DNA from: Bacteroidales bacterium
Lineage (GTDB): Bacteria; Bacteroidota; Bacteroidia; Bacteroidales; JAAUTT01
Length of the DNA stretch: 10,058 nucleotides
Assembly: GCA_025350365.1 (NCBI GenBank)
Contig: JANXXY010000413.1
Coordinates: forward strand, 1-10,058
Direction of reading: 5' to 3'
Position 1 is the first letter of the stretch; each line of letters starts with the position of its first letter. The notes beneath the pieces were generated by a model that was given only the letters and a program-made list of their open reading frames with translations, did not search any database and was not told the origin of the DNA. Positions 1-7,513 of the stretch are shown one piece after another. The translations under genes and the position numbers were made by a program.

Positions 1-61
1 AATTGTTTCTCGGTTACTACGGTTATTTTTTATATTTTTAGCATCTTTAAAAACAAAGCCT

Positions 62-883
62 ATGAATTTTGTTGAAGATTTTAAATTCATTGACATAGAC
101 GAAGTCATTCGGAAGAAAAACCCCAAACTTTACAGTCTTATGCCATCCTTTTTAATTCGTTTTTTGAAAAGAATAGCACATCAGGATGAACTAAATCAAG
201 CCATTAACAATCAAAAAGAAAAAAGCGGATTAGAATTTGTAAACGGAGTACTTTCCGATATGGGAATTACATATGAGTGCTTTGGTACTGAAAATATTCC
301 TACAAAAGGTCGATATATATTTGCAAGTAATCATCCATTAGGAGGCTTGGATGGTCTGGTGCTGATAAATGAAACAGGTAAATATTTCCCTAAAGTCAAA
401 TTTGTGGTTAACGACTTGCTACTTAATGTAAAAAATATGGATTCGATATTTGTTCCTGTAAATAAGCATGGTAAACAAAGTATTGAGTATGCCCGACGAA
501 TAGAGGAAGCATATAAATCGAATGATCAAATCTTATATTTTCCGGCTGGGCTCTGTTCCCGAAAAATTAACGGACACATTACGGATCTAATCTGGCAAAA
601 AAATTTTATTTCAAAAGCTATTAAATATCAACGAGATATAATTCCAATTTATTTTAGTGGAAATAACAGTTCGTTTTTTTATAATCTGGCTCATTTGAGA
701 AAAATGCTCGCAATAAAGGCTAATATTGAAATGCTTTTTTTAGTAGATGAAATGTATAAGCAACAAAACAAAGCGCTTAAGTTAACTTATGGAAAGCCAA
801 TACCCTACACATTATTTGATGATAGCAAATCCATATCGGACTGGACTTTATATGTGCGAAATGTAGTTTACTCCTTGAAATAA
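62..883 (+). CDS. glsA: PlsC-like lysolipid O-acyltransferase, probable glycine-lipid synthesis (GlsA-like)
   Basis: A 273-residue protein of the glycerophosphate/lysolipid acyltransferase superfamily. It probably acts at the inner face of the cytoplasmic membrane and adds the second (ester-linked) acyl chain to an N-acylated amino-acid lipid. Block I reads SNHPLGGLDG at residues 89-98, with H91 and D97 as presumed catalytic pair. There are five residues between H and D instead of the classical four, a spacing I associate with the Gls/Ols-type branch. Block III is FPAGLCSR at 160-167 in place of FPEGTRS, and block IV is IIPIYFSG at 193-200. No obvious transmembrane helix is present. ATG at 62 is chosen because the N-terminus that follows (FIDIDEVIRKKNP, then HQDE at 40-43) looks like the family start. 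The frame is open upstream to the window edge, so an earlier start cannot be excluded. The neighbouring GNAT acyltransferase supports the glycine-lipid assignment; a plain phospholipid acyltransferase is the alternative. Confidence 0.8.
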   Translation: MNFVEDFKFIDIDEVIRKKNPKLYSLMPSFLIRFLKRIAHQDELNQAINNQKEKSGLEFVNGVLSDMGITYECFGTENIPTKGRYIFASNHPLGGLDGLVLINETGKYFPKVKFVVNDLLLNVKNMDSIFVPVNKHGKQSIEYARRIEEAYKSNDQILYFPAGLCSRKINGHITDLIWQKNFISKAIKYQRDIIPIYFSGNNSSFFYNLAHLRKMLAIKANIEMLFLVDEMYKQQNKALKLTYGKPIPYTLFDDSKSISDWTLYVRNVVYSLK

Positions 884-992
884 TCAAAGTATAAAATGCT
901 TTTCAATTTATTAACTATTATTTAACGCTTTTTTGTAAATTTACTATTATATTTCCTATCTTTTTTAAATCGGTTCTGAACTATATATGACG

Positions 993-1024
993 TGCATTAT
1001 TTATGAGTTTCTCTAAATAATGCA
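993..1024 (+). promoter_or_regulatory. Perfect 11-bp hairpin in the leader between the two acyltransferase genes
   Basis: TGCATTATTTA (993-1003) and TAAATAATGCA (1014-1024) are perfect inverted repeats around a 10-nt loop. No T-run follows on the plus strand, so it does not look like an intrinsic terminator. It lies 88 bp before the GTG start of the downstream gene and 109 bp after the upstream stop. It could be an mRNA processing or stabilising stem, or a dimeric-repressor operator. The structure is read directly from the sequence; its function is unknown. Confidence 0.4.
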
Positions 1025-1112
1025 GGTAGAAGCCATTTAAGGTGTGAATAAATGAAATTCATAAAGAGTAAATGATAAACAATCAAAACATTAACTAATT
1101 AAATAATTTTTT

Positions 1113-2141
1113 GTGAAGAAGCATTCGATGGTAAATATTATTCCTCCGGTGAATACCGACTTACTTTTAAAGGAATTAACCGAAGATAAATTTATTCGAA
1201 AGACTAATAATGGTGGAAATTTGCTTTACATTTTCAATGCGCACGATTCTCCAAACTTACTCCGTGAGGTAGGACGTCTCAGAGAAGAAGCATTCCGTCA
1301 TGCCAGAGGTGGCACCGGGTTCGATATGGATATCGACGATTTTGATACCTGCAAAAATTGTTACCAACAACTTATTGTTTGGGATCCTGATGCCAATCAA
1401 ATTCTTGGTGGGTATCGTTTTAAAATTTGTGATGAAAATACAGTTGATTCAAACGGAAATGTACAACTCTCTACTTCTGAGTTATTTAAATTTTCCGAAG
1501 AATTCAAGCAAACCTGTTTGCCGGATATGATTGAACTTGGACGATCATTTGTTCAGCCATCGTATCAATCAACAAGTCGTTTTAGAAAAGGATTATATGC
1601 TCTTGATAATTTGTGGGATGGCTTGGGTGCCATTATTGTAGATAATCCGGAAAAGAAATATTTTTTTGGTAAAGTTACTATGTACCAAAGCTATAATGCA
1701 AATGCAAGAAATCATTTATTGTATTTTCTTGAAAAGCACTTTTCCGACCGGGAAAATCTTGTAACACCCATTATTCCTATGGAAACCCATATGAATAGGG
1801 ATGAATTAGCCAAAGTTTTTCATTACATGGACTACAAGGAAGATTACAAAGTTCTATCCAAAACAGTTCGAAAACTAGGCGAATTTATTCCTCCATTGAT
1901 TAATTCATACATGAATCTGTCGCCCACCATGAAAGTTTTCGGAACTTCTATCAATAACCATTTTGGAGACGTGGAAGAGACGGCTATTATGGTTACAATT
2001 AATGACATTTATGATGCAAAAGTAGAACGACATATAAGCACATACGATCCTTTGTACTGGCTAAGAAGGCTTAGAAACAGCCATGTAACAATAAGAAGAC
2101 CCCATATTCACTTATTTCCCAAACGGAAAAAACCGGAATGA
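1113..2141 (+). CDS. glsB: GNAT/hemolysin-type N-acyltransferase, probable glycine-lipid synthesis (GlsB-like)
   Basis: A 342-residue protein resembling the OlsB/GlsB group, often annotated as a putative hemolysin or GNAT protein. Members transfer a 3-hydroxyacyl chain from acyl carrier protein to the amino group of an amino acid, which is glycine in Bacteroidota, giving the lyso-lipid used by the O-acyltransferase. Visible family marks are the helix REVGRLREEAFR (51-62), the core strand NQILGGYRFK (95-104), and ELGRSFVQPSYQ (141-152), the acyl-donor-binding and catalytic region. No signal peptide or membrane helix is seen. The given start is GTG; an ATG five codons later (1128) is equally plausible and sits behind GAAGAAG. 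In Bacteroides thetaiotaomicron the pair is adjacent in the order glsB-glsA, as I recall. Here the order is reversed, with a 229-bp gap, so the two may be expressed separately. The stop codon lies in the loop of a terminator. Confidence 0.8.
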   Translation: MKKHSMVNIIPPVNTDLLLKELTEDKFIRKTNNGGNLLYIFNAHDSPNLLREVGRLREEAFRHARGGTGFDMDIDDFDTCKNCYQQLIVWDPDANQILGGYRFKICDENTVDSNGNVQLSTSELFKFSEEFKQTCLPDMIELGRSFVQPSYQSTSRFRKGLYALDNLWDGLGAIIVDNPEKKYFFGKVTMYQSYNANARNHLLYFLEKHFSDRENLVTPIIPMETHMNRDELAKVFHYMDYKEDYKVLSKTVRKLGEFIPPLINSYMNLSPTMKVFGTSINNHFGDVEETAIMVTINDIYDAKVERHISTYDPLYWLRRLRNSHVTIRRPHIHLFPKRKKPE

Positions 2142-2150
2142 TCCGGTTTT
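2129..2150 (+). terminator. Bidirectional intrinsic terminator between the convergent glsB and permease genes
   Basis: AAAACCGGA (2129-2137) pairs with TCCGGTTTT (2142-2150) in a perfect 9-bp stem. The 4-nt loop ATGA contains the TGA stop codon of the plus-strand gene (2139-2141). On the minus strand the stem is followed by six T residues, and on the plus strand by four T and a T-rich tail. It can therefore serve the permease, whose stop is 68 bp away, as well as the acyltransferase. Confidence 0.75.
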
Positions 2151-2218
2151 ATGTTGTTTTGGCTGAAGCGTCACAATCCGGCAAGTTATATTTTTTCCTA
2201 ATGCTTTTGTACTATGGT

Positions 2219-3679
2219 CTATAACTTTTCTCCTGAATGCTTACCTGGTAGCCATTTGTAAATGCGATGTTGGTATTTCCATAAATAATAAATTGGTATA
2301 CCTGCCATCACAATAATCAGACCAGGCCAGGTATAGGCAGGTTTGTATATTAACAACACGATTTCAATAAAAACACACAACCCAATGTATATGGCTGGTA
2401 TCACCGGATAGCCAAGTGTTTTATAAGGCCGTTCCAAATCGGGTCTTTTAAATCGAAGCACAAAAACAGAAAGAATGGTAAGTATATTAAATATAAGAGC
2501 AGCAAATATTACATAATCCAGTAGTTGGCTATAAGTACCTGACAAACAGAGAACAGTACTCCAAATCGCTTGAACCCACAAACTCACCCCCGGAACACCA
2601 TATTTGTTCAATTTTGTGACATTATTAAAGAATACCCCATCGCAAGCCATAGCATAATAAACACGGGCACCCGACAGTATAATTCCATTATTACATCCGA
2701 AAGTAGAAATCACAACAACCAGAGCCATTATTATTTCTGCAGAACGACCTAATATTTGATTCATTGCTGCTGCAGCAACTCTGTCCTCAGAGGCATATTG
2801 AATTCCCTGATCCATAACTGTCAACCCCAGTTGATGACCCCCAACGGGTAATATTTTTATATAAACCAAATTTACCAGAAAATATAAAACCGCTACAATC
2901 AGGGTTCCAAGAAAAAGACTAAGTGGGATGTTGCGCTTAGGGTTGATTACTTCGGACGAGGCAAAAGTAATGTTGTACCAGGCATCGGAGGAAAACAGTG
3001 AACCTACCATCGAAATACCCAAAGCTACCATAAGAATGAACCCTTCGAGTGGCATATGTAAATCACTTACAATTTTTGAAGAATCCCACCAGGATTGTGT
3101 TTGCCAACCACTGGAAAAGCTAAATCCAATAACAATGATCAATAAAAGAATTAGTATTTTGGAAAATGTAAAAATATTTTGGATTTTTTTCCCCTGTTCC
3201 ACTCCGCGATTATTGATCCAGGTCAATAACACAATCGATAGTATGGCTATCAGCTGCGCAAAATTAATTTTAACCGAACCTAATTGAAAAAATAAATTAT
3301 CCTCTGAAATCCAAGGGAAAAGTACGCCAAGATATTTCGCAAACGCCATTGCTACAGCAGCAATTGTGCCACATTGGATTACTAGAAAAAGTGTCCACCC
3401 GTAAAGAAAACCAAACAAAGGAGAGTATGCTTCGCGAAGGTAAACATATGTACCTCCAGCTTTTGGCATTATGCCTGCAAGTTCACCATAACTAAGAGCA
3501 GCGAATACCGTCATCATTCCGGTGATTGCCCAAACCAGCAACAGCCATCCGGCCGATCCGGTATTACGGGCAATATCTGCCGACACAATAAAAATACCGG
3601 ATCCTATCATCGATCCCATCACTAATGCAGTGGAATCGAAAAGATTTAGACTACGATGAAAGGTGCCTGTTGATGACAT
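2219..3679 (-). CDS. APC-superfamily amino acid permease, 12 transmembrane helices
   Basis: A 486-residue inner-membrane amino acid transporter of the APC fold, nearest in style to the LAT/YfnA-like permeases common in Bacteroidota. TM1 contains the broken-helix substrate motif GSGIF (26-30), which binds the amino and carboxyl groups of the substrate. ELAGIMPKAGGTYVY (66-80) is the conserved loop after TM2. TM6 carries FSSDAWYNITF (229-239), followed by the loop motif EVINPKRNIP (243-252), typical of the family. Hydrophobic segments near 14-37, 42-64, 92-115, 140-155, 171-190, 212-230, 254-277, 314-335, 365-382, 386-409, 423-445 and 451-467 give 12 helices. The substrate (neutral, basic or other amino acid; uniport or antiport) cannot be set from sequence. 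The gene begins 68 bp after the kinase stop on the same strand with no terminator between, so readthrough from the kinase is likely. Length is normal and all core motifs are intact. Confidence 0.9.
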   Translation of the reverse strand: MSSTGTFHRSLNLFDSTALVMGSMIGSGIFIVSADIARNTGSAGWLLLVWAITGMMTVFAALSYGELAGIMPKAGGTYVYLREAYSPLFGFLYGWTLFLVIQCGTIAAVAMAFAKYLGVLFPWISEDNLFFQLGSVKINFAQLIAILSIVLLTWINNRGVEQGKKIQNIFTFSKILILLLIIVIGFSFSSGWQTQSWWDSSKIVSDLHMPLEGFILMVALGISMVGSLFSSDAWYNITFASSEVINPKRNIPLSLFLGTLIVAVLYFLVNLVYIKILPVGGHQLGLTVMDQGIQYASEDRVAAAAMNQILGRSAEIIMALVVVISTFGCNNGIILSGARVYYAMACDGVFFNNVTKLNKYGVPGVSLWVQAIWSTVLCLSGTYSQLLDYVIFAALIFNILTILSVFVLRFKRPDLERPYKTLGYPVIPAIYIGLCVFIEIVLLIYKPAYTWPGLIIVMAGIPIYYLWKYQHRIYKWLPGKHSGEKL

Positions 3680-3747
3680 GGTTAACTGCGATATTTATAA
3701 TGTAATATACAATAATTTGTCGGAAAAATGGATAAATCAACAATTGG

Positions 3748-6303
3748 TCATTTAAGTAATTTATCTGATGAAATCATGTGAAGTAATTTTTCGGATTTTA
3801 TAATAAATTTATTGGTAATTTCATAGAATTCCTTGCCGGAAAGCCCAATTTCATTAAAGCGTTCCAGCTTTTCCATATCCATAATTACTTCATGAAAATG
3901 AAACTGACGAAACGATGGTAATAATCTGTGGGCGCGTGCAGAAATGCCCTCAATATCTTGCTTTTCAACAAAAATTCTTATTTCCTGAATCGTTTTTTCG
4001 GAATTCTCAATAAATGCTTTTACAATTAATATAAGCGCTTGCTCATCATTACCGGAAAATTGCAAAACATCGTCAAACGAATACGAACTAGATTTAGGCA
4101 TTTCAATTTTATTCCCTTTTTGTAGACAAACATCCTCTTTTCCGTTATTTATAACAGAATAAATAGAATAATAAAATTCCGAATCTTTAAATGGTTTGGA
4201 AAGGAAAGCATTAAAACCCTGTTCTAATAGGCTGTTTTTTGCTAATATATTAGCAGTGAGTGCCACAACAGGTAAGTTTCGAACACTATCCTTTTTATGA
4301 TTTCGAATAGCATTTAGTAACACAATCCCACTCATTTCAGGCATTTGAATATCTGTAAAAATAATGTTATATAATTTATTTTCAATTAGTTGCAATGCAT
4401 CATATCCGGTCTTTACAATATCACCATTGATACCCGCATTTTTGAAGAGCATGGATAAAAGCAAAGCTGTAATTTCATCGTCCTCTATTACTAAGATCCT
4501 GTATTTTTTGAGCTCTTCAAATAAATAGGATGGAGAAATCCTTTTTTCATTCAAGGTGATAACCGACTTATTTATTAATTTCAAAGAAGGTTTTTCAAAT
4601 AATACTCTGATAATAAAAGTACTCCCTTTATCAGGAATGCTCTCCATAGAAATTTTGCCTCCATGCATTTCGGCCAGTTTGCGAGCTATTGAAAGTCCAA
4701 GTCCGGTTCCTCCGTATTTGCGGGTAATTCCGGAATCTGCCTGAGAGAATTCCTCAAATATTTCTTTTTGCTTTTCAATAGGAATACCAATGCCTGTGTC
4801 CGATATTTTTATTTCAGCCCGATATTTTTCCTGCAGAAGTCGCAAATCAACTGTCATTTTAATATGCCCTTTTTCGGTAAATTTAATGGCATTACCCAAA
4901 ATATTAAGCAATATCTGTCTTATCCGAAAAGGATCGCCCACCACATCCTGATCTACATAGGATGGAATTTCAACAATTAATTCAATTCCTTTTTCCTGAA
5001 TTTTGATAATTAATGACTGACCAACTTCATTTACCAATGTTGCCAGATTAAACTGAACCTTTTCCAACGAAAGCTTGCCAGCCTCAATTTTTGATAGATC
5101 GAGAATATCGTTTACTAATCCTAACAAATGTGCAGAAGCTATTTCGATGATAGTAACATAATGTTTTTGAGTGGTTTCCAATGGTTTTTTCAGAAGTAGT
5201 TCCGTAAAACCAATAATTGAGCTTAATGGAGTTCTGATCTCATGACTCATATTTGCCAGAAATTGTTCTTTTGCTCGTGTTAAGTCTTCAGCATTTTGCT
5301 TTGCTAATAAAAGTGCCTGTTGATATTGACGGCTAATAGCAATATCACGAAAAATTAAAAAAAGGAAAAAAAACATTACCAGAATAGAAACAACTGCTAA
5401 TAAGACGGCTCCTATAGATGCTTTACGTAAAACCCCAGATGATTGAGACAGATCCTTAGAATAAATACTCATCTCTTCAACTTCAAGAGATGTCACTATT
5501 TCACGGATTTGTTCCAGAAGTTGACGATCGCTTTGCAATAATTTACTTTCACTTTTTAGCGATTGATTTTGCAAATAGTCCTCTCTATTTTTCAAATTAC
5601 CCAAGGTATTCTCCAGTGCTTTTACTATGCTGTCGGGCGAAGGAACAGATTTATAAACAGTATCATACTCCGCAATATGTTCAAAACTAACTTTTGACGT
5701 GGTTTGCACTACATTGTCACCGGAGGTAAAAAGGCTTTTTACCTTTTGTAGAAAATTCTTTTTTTCGGGAAAACTGATTACGGAATCGTGCCGGACGACG
5801 ATGTCCTTTTTTATAATCAGAGGGTTAGCCTTAAAATTGTAAGCTTGGGTATAAATCTCATCTAATGCTCTGGAATACAATAATTTTTTCTGATCTTTTA
5901 AATTTATTGTGCTTAGTCTTTTGATGATATTTCGCTTATGAGCAACTAGTTCCTTTAATGAGACTAATTGCTTTAGTTGATTTTGATTTGTAACACAAAG
6001 TAATTCCAGAGAATCGATTTTTAATTCAATTTCATTAAGGGTAGTAATGTGTTTCCCAAATTCGGTATTACTACCGGACAGAAAAAAACTCCGGGCTTCG
6101 TTTTCTGCTTTATAAACAAGGGTAAGCAATTTATTAATTTGATGAAGCTTGGCATTTGGGGCTGAATTTATCTTGTCAAGGGTAATGATGTTTTGAATCC
6201 CTTTATATAAAAAAAGGATGGCTACAGCAGAAACCATAAAAATAAGGAAATAACTAATCGCTATTTTCCGCTTCAATGTAATATTCCATCCTTTCTGCAT
6301 CAT
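3748..6303 (-). CDS. Membrane hybrid sensor histidine kinase (HisKA-HATPase-REC-HPt)
   Basis: An 851-residue inner-membrane phosphorelay kinase. TM1 spans about 13-33 and TM2 about 295-318. They enclose a largely helical periplasmic sensor of about 260 residues whose first half (AENEARSFFLSGS, 66-78) resembles CHASE3-type four-helix sensors. A linker leads to HisKA with NMSHEIRTPL (351-360; phospho-acceptor H354). The ATPase domain has the N box around NILGNAIKF (N471), G1 DTGIGIP (502-508) and G2 GGTGLGLS (531-538). The receiver (about 601-715) has acidic D608/D609, acceptor D651 in TDIQMPEMSG, T683 and K703. A C-terminal HPt-like domain (about 740-845) has AHRLLPSF with H792. All catalytic residues for a four-step relay are present. 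No DNA-binding domain or partner regulator is in the window, so the output is unknown. The gene opens with two ATG codons in tandem. A TATCTTTA element at 6321-6328 resembles the Bacteroidota -7 box, but no -33 box fits. Confidence 0.93.
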   Translation of the reverse strand: MMQKGWNITLKRKIAISYFLIFMVSAVAILFLYKGIQNIITLDKINSAPNAKLHQINKLLTLVYKAENEARSFFLSGSNTEFGKHITTLNEIELKIDSLELLCVTNQNQLKQLVSLKELVAHKRNIIKRLSTINLKDQKKLLYSRALDEIYTQAYNFKANPLIIKKDIVVRHDSVISFPEKKNFLQKVKSLFTSGDNVVQTTSKVSFEHIAEYDTVYKSVPSPDSIVKALENTLGNLKNREDYLQNQSLKSESKLLQSDRQLLEQIREIVTSLEVEEMSIYSKDLSQSSGVLRKASIGAVLLAVVSILVMFFFLFLIFRDIAISRQYQQALLLAKQNAEDLTRAKEQFLANMSHEIRTPLSSIIGFTELLLKKPLETTQKHYVTIIEIASAHLLGLVNDILDLSKIEAGKLSLEKVQFNLATLVNEVGQSLIIKIQEKGIELIVEIPSYVDQDVVGDPFRIRQILLNILGNAIKFTEKGHIKMTVDLRLLQEKYRAEIKISDTGIGIPIEKQKEIFEEFSQADSGITRKYGGTGLGLSIARKLAEMHGGKISMESIPDKGSTFIIRVLFEKPSLKLINKSVITLNEKRISPSYLFEELKKYRILVIEDDEITALLLSMLFKNAGINGDIVKTGYDALQLIENKLYNIIFTDIQMPEMSGIVLLNAIRNHKKDSVRNLPVVALTANILAKNSLLEQGFNAFLSKPFKDSEFYYSIYSVINNGKEDVCLQKGNKIEMPKSSSYSFDDVLQFSGNDEQALILIVKAFIENSEKTIQEIRIFVEKQDIEGISARAHRLLPSFRQFHFHEVIMDMEKLERFNEIGLSGKEFYEITNKFIIKSEKLLHMISSDKLLK

Positions 6304-6341
6304 TAAACATTATAATGTTATAAAGATACAGATTATTGCAC

Positions 6342-6372
6342 AAAAAACGAAGGCTGCCAATGGCAGCCTTCG
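6342..6372 (-). terminator. Strong intrinsic terminator of the coiled-coil lipoprotein gene
   Basis: CGAAGGCTGCCA (6348-6359) and TGGCAGCCTTCG (6361-6372) are perfect 12-base arms around a single central base, so the real loop is 3-5 nt. On the minus strand the stem is followed by six T residues (complement of A6 at 6342-6347). It lies 58 bp after the lipoprotein stop and 38 bp before the kinase start. It therefore separates the lipoprotein from the kinase and implies a separate kinase promoter. Confidence 0.9.
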
Positions 6373-6430
6373 AAATTCTAAATAACTCATACAGTTTGAT
6401 ATATATATTGGGGATCTAGGGTGCGTAAGC

Positions 6431-7300
6431 TTAATTTATTACAATTACCAAGTATTTTGATGCACTCCAGAATTTTTCAGGATTAATAATTTTTATTTTT
6501 TCGGTTATACCACTGGCATTGGTTTCAACCTGATATGAATCGGCTGGATGAGTGGTAACTATTTGATATTTCTTGCTGTTGACAGCTATTTCAGCAAAAC
6601 TGCGAATATCAACTTTTGTAAACTTCGATTCGTTAAAATTTTGTTTTAACTGATTAGTTTTACCAAGCCCAATAAAACCACCGGTTTTGGCAACGATATT
6701 ATCTGCAATCAGCTGTTTTTTATTCCCGGTAACATAATAGGCAGTATTAAGATTATTAACCTTATCCTCAACATTTGCCTGAAGTTTAACCTTGTCATTT
6801 TTAAGGGTATCCATTGATGCATTCAACGATTCAATAGAGAAATGCATTTTCGCAAGATCTTCCTTAAGTGCAGTTATTTGGGTATCTCTTTCAGCAATTT
6901 GTTGATTCAATAAATCAATCATTTTCTGAAATTCCTCAATCTTTAGGTTTGAATCTTTCAATTTCTTGTATACACGACCAATATCTTTTTTATTTTTTGC
7001 CATCAACTCGTTAATTACCTTAATATCATCGTTGATGCGAGCTCTAACATCAGGAGTCATGTCGGCGTTTCCTGAAGATTTTACAGATATTACTGCTTCT
7101 TTTTCTTTGATGACTGACAAATTTCCTTCGATAGAATTTAACGATTGAAGGATGTCGTTAATGGAGGAATCCTTAACTAGTGACTGAGATTTTAATGCCT
7201 GATTTTCAGTTGACAACCTGGCTATCTCTTGTTTTTCCTTTTGGTTGCAACCAAAAGTAACAACTGTAGCTAGTAATAGAACATAAAAAATTGATTTCAT
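6431..7300 (-). CDS. Coiled-coil lipoprotein with conserved C-terminal domain (possibly Cbp1-like adhesin family)
   Basis: A 289-residue predicted lipoprotein. The signal peptide is residues 1-17 with a lipidation cysteine at C18 (TFGC). The lipobox is loose, as often in Bacteroidota. Residues about 20-60 and 85-185 are rich in heptad-like Leu/Ile with charged residues and should form long coiled coils. A compact C-terminal part (187-289) contains AYYVTGNKKQLI, then GGFIGLGKTNQL, FTKVDIRSF and a final EKFWSASKYLVIVIN. It should lie in the periplasm or on the outer membrane. The architecture recalls Bacteroidota proteins named Cbp1-family collagen-binding adhesins, but I make that link from memory of the fold pattern, so the function should be treated as unknown. 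The gene is monocistronic, with its own terminator downstream and an AT-rich, promoter-like leader upstream. Confidence 0.8.
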   Translation of the reverse strand: MKSIFYVLLLATVVTFGCNQKEKQEIARLSTENQALKSQSLVKDSSINDILQSLNSIEGNLSVIKEKEAVISVKSSGNADMTPDVRARINDDIKVINELMAKNKKDIGRVYKKLKDSNLKIEEFQKMIDLLNQQIAERDTQITALKEDLAKMHFSIESLNASMDTLKNDKVKLQANVEDKVNNLNTAYYVTGNKKQLIADNIVAKTGGFIGLGKTNQLKQNFNESKFTKVDIRSFAEIAVNSKKYQIVTTHPADSYQVETNASGITEKIKIINPEKFWSASKYLVIVIN

Positions 7301-7318
7301 AATATTTAATTTTTATTT

Positions 7319-7350
7319 TATAATTATCATAGTACTAAACTCATGCCAAA
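7319..7350 (-). promoter_or_regulatory. Candidate promoter of the coiled-coil lipoprotein gene
   Basis: On the minus strand TTTG (7350-7347) is followed after 20 bp by TAATTATA (7326-7319). This resembles the Bacteroidota -33 TTTG / -7 TAnnTTTG pair in spacing, but only TA and two further positions of the -7 box match. The same stretch also reads TTGGCA, 17 bp, TAATTA. The -7 element ends 18 bp before the start codon, implying a very short leader. Confidence 0.25.
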
Positions 7351-7361
7351 AGATCAAATAA

Positions 7362-7380
7362 TTACGTAAGTGTTTAAACA
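7362..7380. repeat. Two adjacent short palindromes upstream of the lipoprotein gene
   Basis: TTACGTAA (7362-7369) and TGTTTAAACA (7371-7380) are each perfect palindromes, one base apart. They lie 62-80 bp upstream of the minus-strand lipoprotein start and just upstream of the candidate promoter. Operator or activator-site function is possible but is inferred from position only. Short AT-rich palindromes also arise by chance. Confidence 0.3.
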
Positions 7381-7430
7381 TTAGTTTTATACATGATACG
7401 GCTATAAATTTTAAAGCATTTAATGTGGAG

Positions 7431-7452
7431 GATTTCCTCAATTTGAGAAATC
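7431..7452. repeat. Imperfect hairpin left of the CRISPR array
   Basis: GATTTCCTCA (7431-7440) pairs with TGAGAAATC (7444-7452), with one unpaired C in the left arm and a 3-nt loop. An alternative stem GAGGA/TCCTC (7428-7439) overlaps it and would compete for folding. It is part of the 213-bp stretch 7301-7513, which has no open frame of note and contains only the promoter-like and palindromic elements listed separately. Confidence 0.35.
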
Positions 7453-7459
7453 ATTCTGT

Positions 7460-7491
7460 ACTTTTAAAAGGAAATATTTCCTTTTTAAAGT
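7460..7491. repeat. 32-bp palindrome with a perfect 20-bp core beside the CRISPR array
   Basis: The core AAAAGGAAATATTTCCTTTT (7466-7485) is its own reverse complement. After one T/T mismatch on each side (7465, 7486) the symmetry continues for five more pairs, ACTTT (7460-7464) with AAAGT (7487-7491). It ends 22 bp before the first CRISPR repeat. As RNA it would fold into a stem flanked by A and U runs, so it could end transcription in either direction, including from an array read on the minus strand. It could also be a protein-binding palindrome in a CRISPR leader. Confidence 0.55.
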
Positions 7492-7513
7492 CGTTTGTAA
7501 ACAACGGTTAACT

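Noticed and set aside
1..75. Possible 3' end of an upstream gene (frame 1 open to a stop at 73-75; frame 3 open to a stop at 39-41), or an N-terminal extension of glsA in its own open frame.
   Set aside because: Too short to judge which, if any, is coding; the ATG at 62 gives a family-like N-terminus.
932..955. TTTG (932-935) and TATATTTC (948-955) as a Bacteroidota -33/-7 promoter for glsB.
   Set aside because: The spacing is only 12 bp, against about 19-21 expected.
1300..1530. 76-codon open frame overlapping glsB in another frame.
   Set aside because: It lies wholly inside a well-supported gene and has no recognisable features.
2928..3287. 119-codon plus-strand open frame opposite the permease gene.
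   Set aside because: It is the complement of a strongly conserved transporter sequence, so it is an antisense shadow.
2219..7300. Searching the minus-strand genes for Cas or defence functions linked to the array.
   Set aside because: They are clearly a permease, a histidine kinase and a lipoprotein; none carries nuclease, helicase or RAMP motifs.
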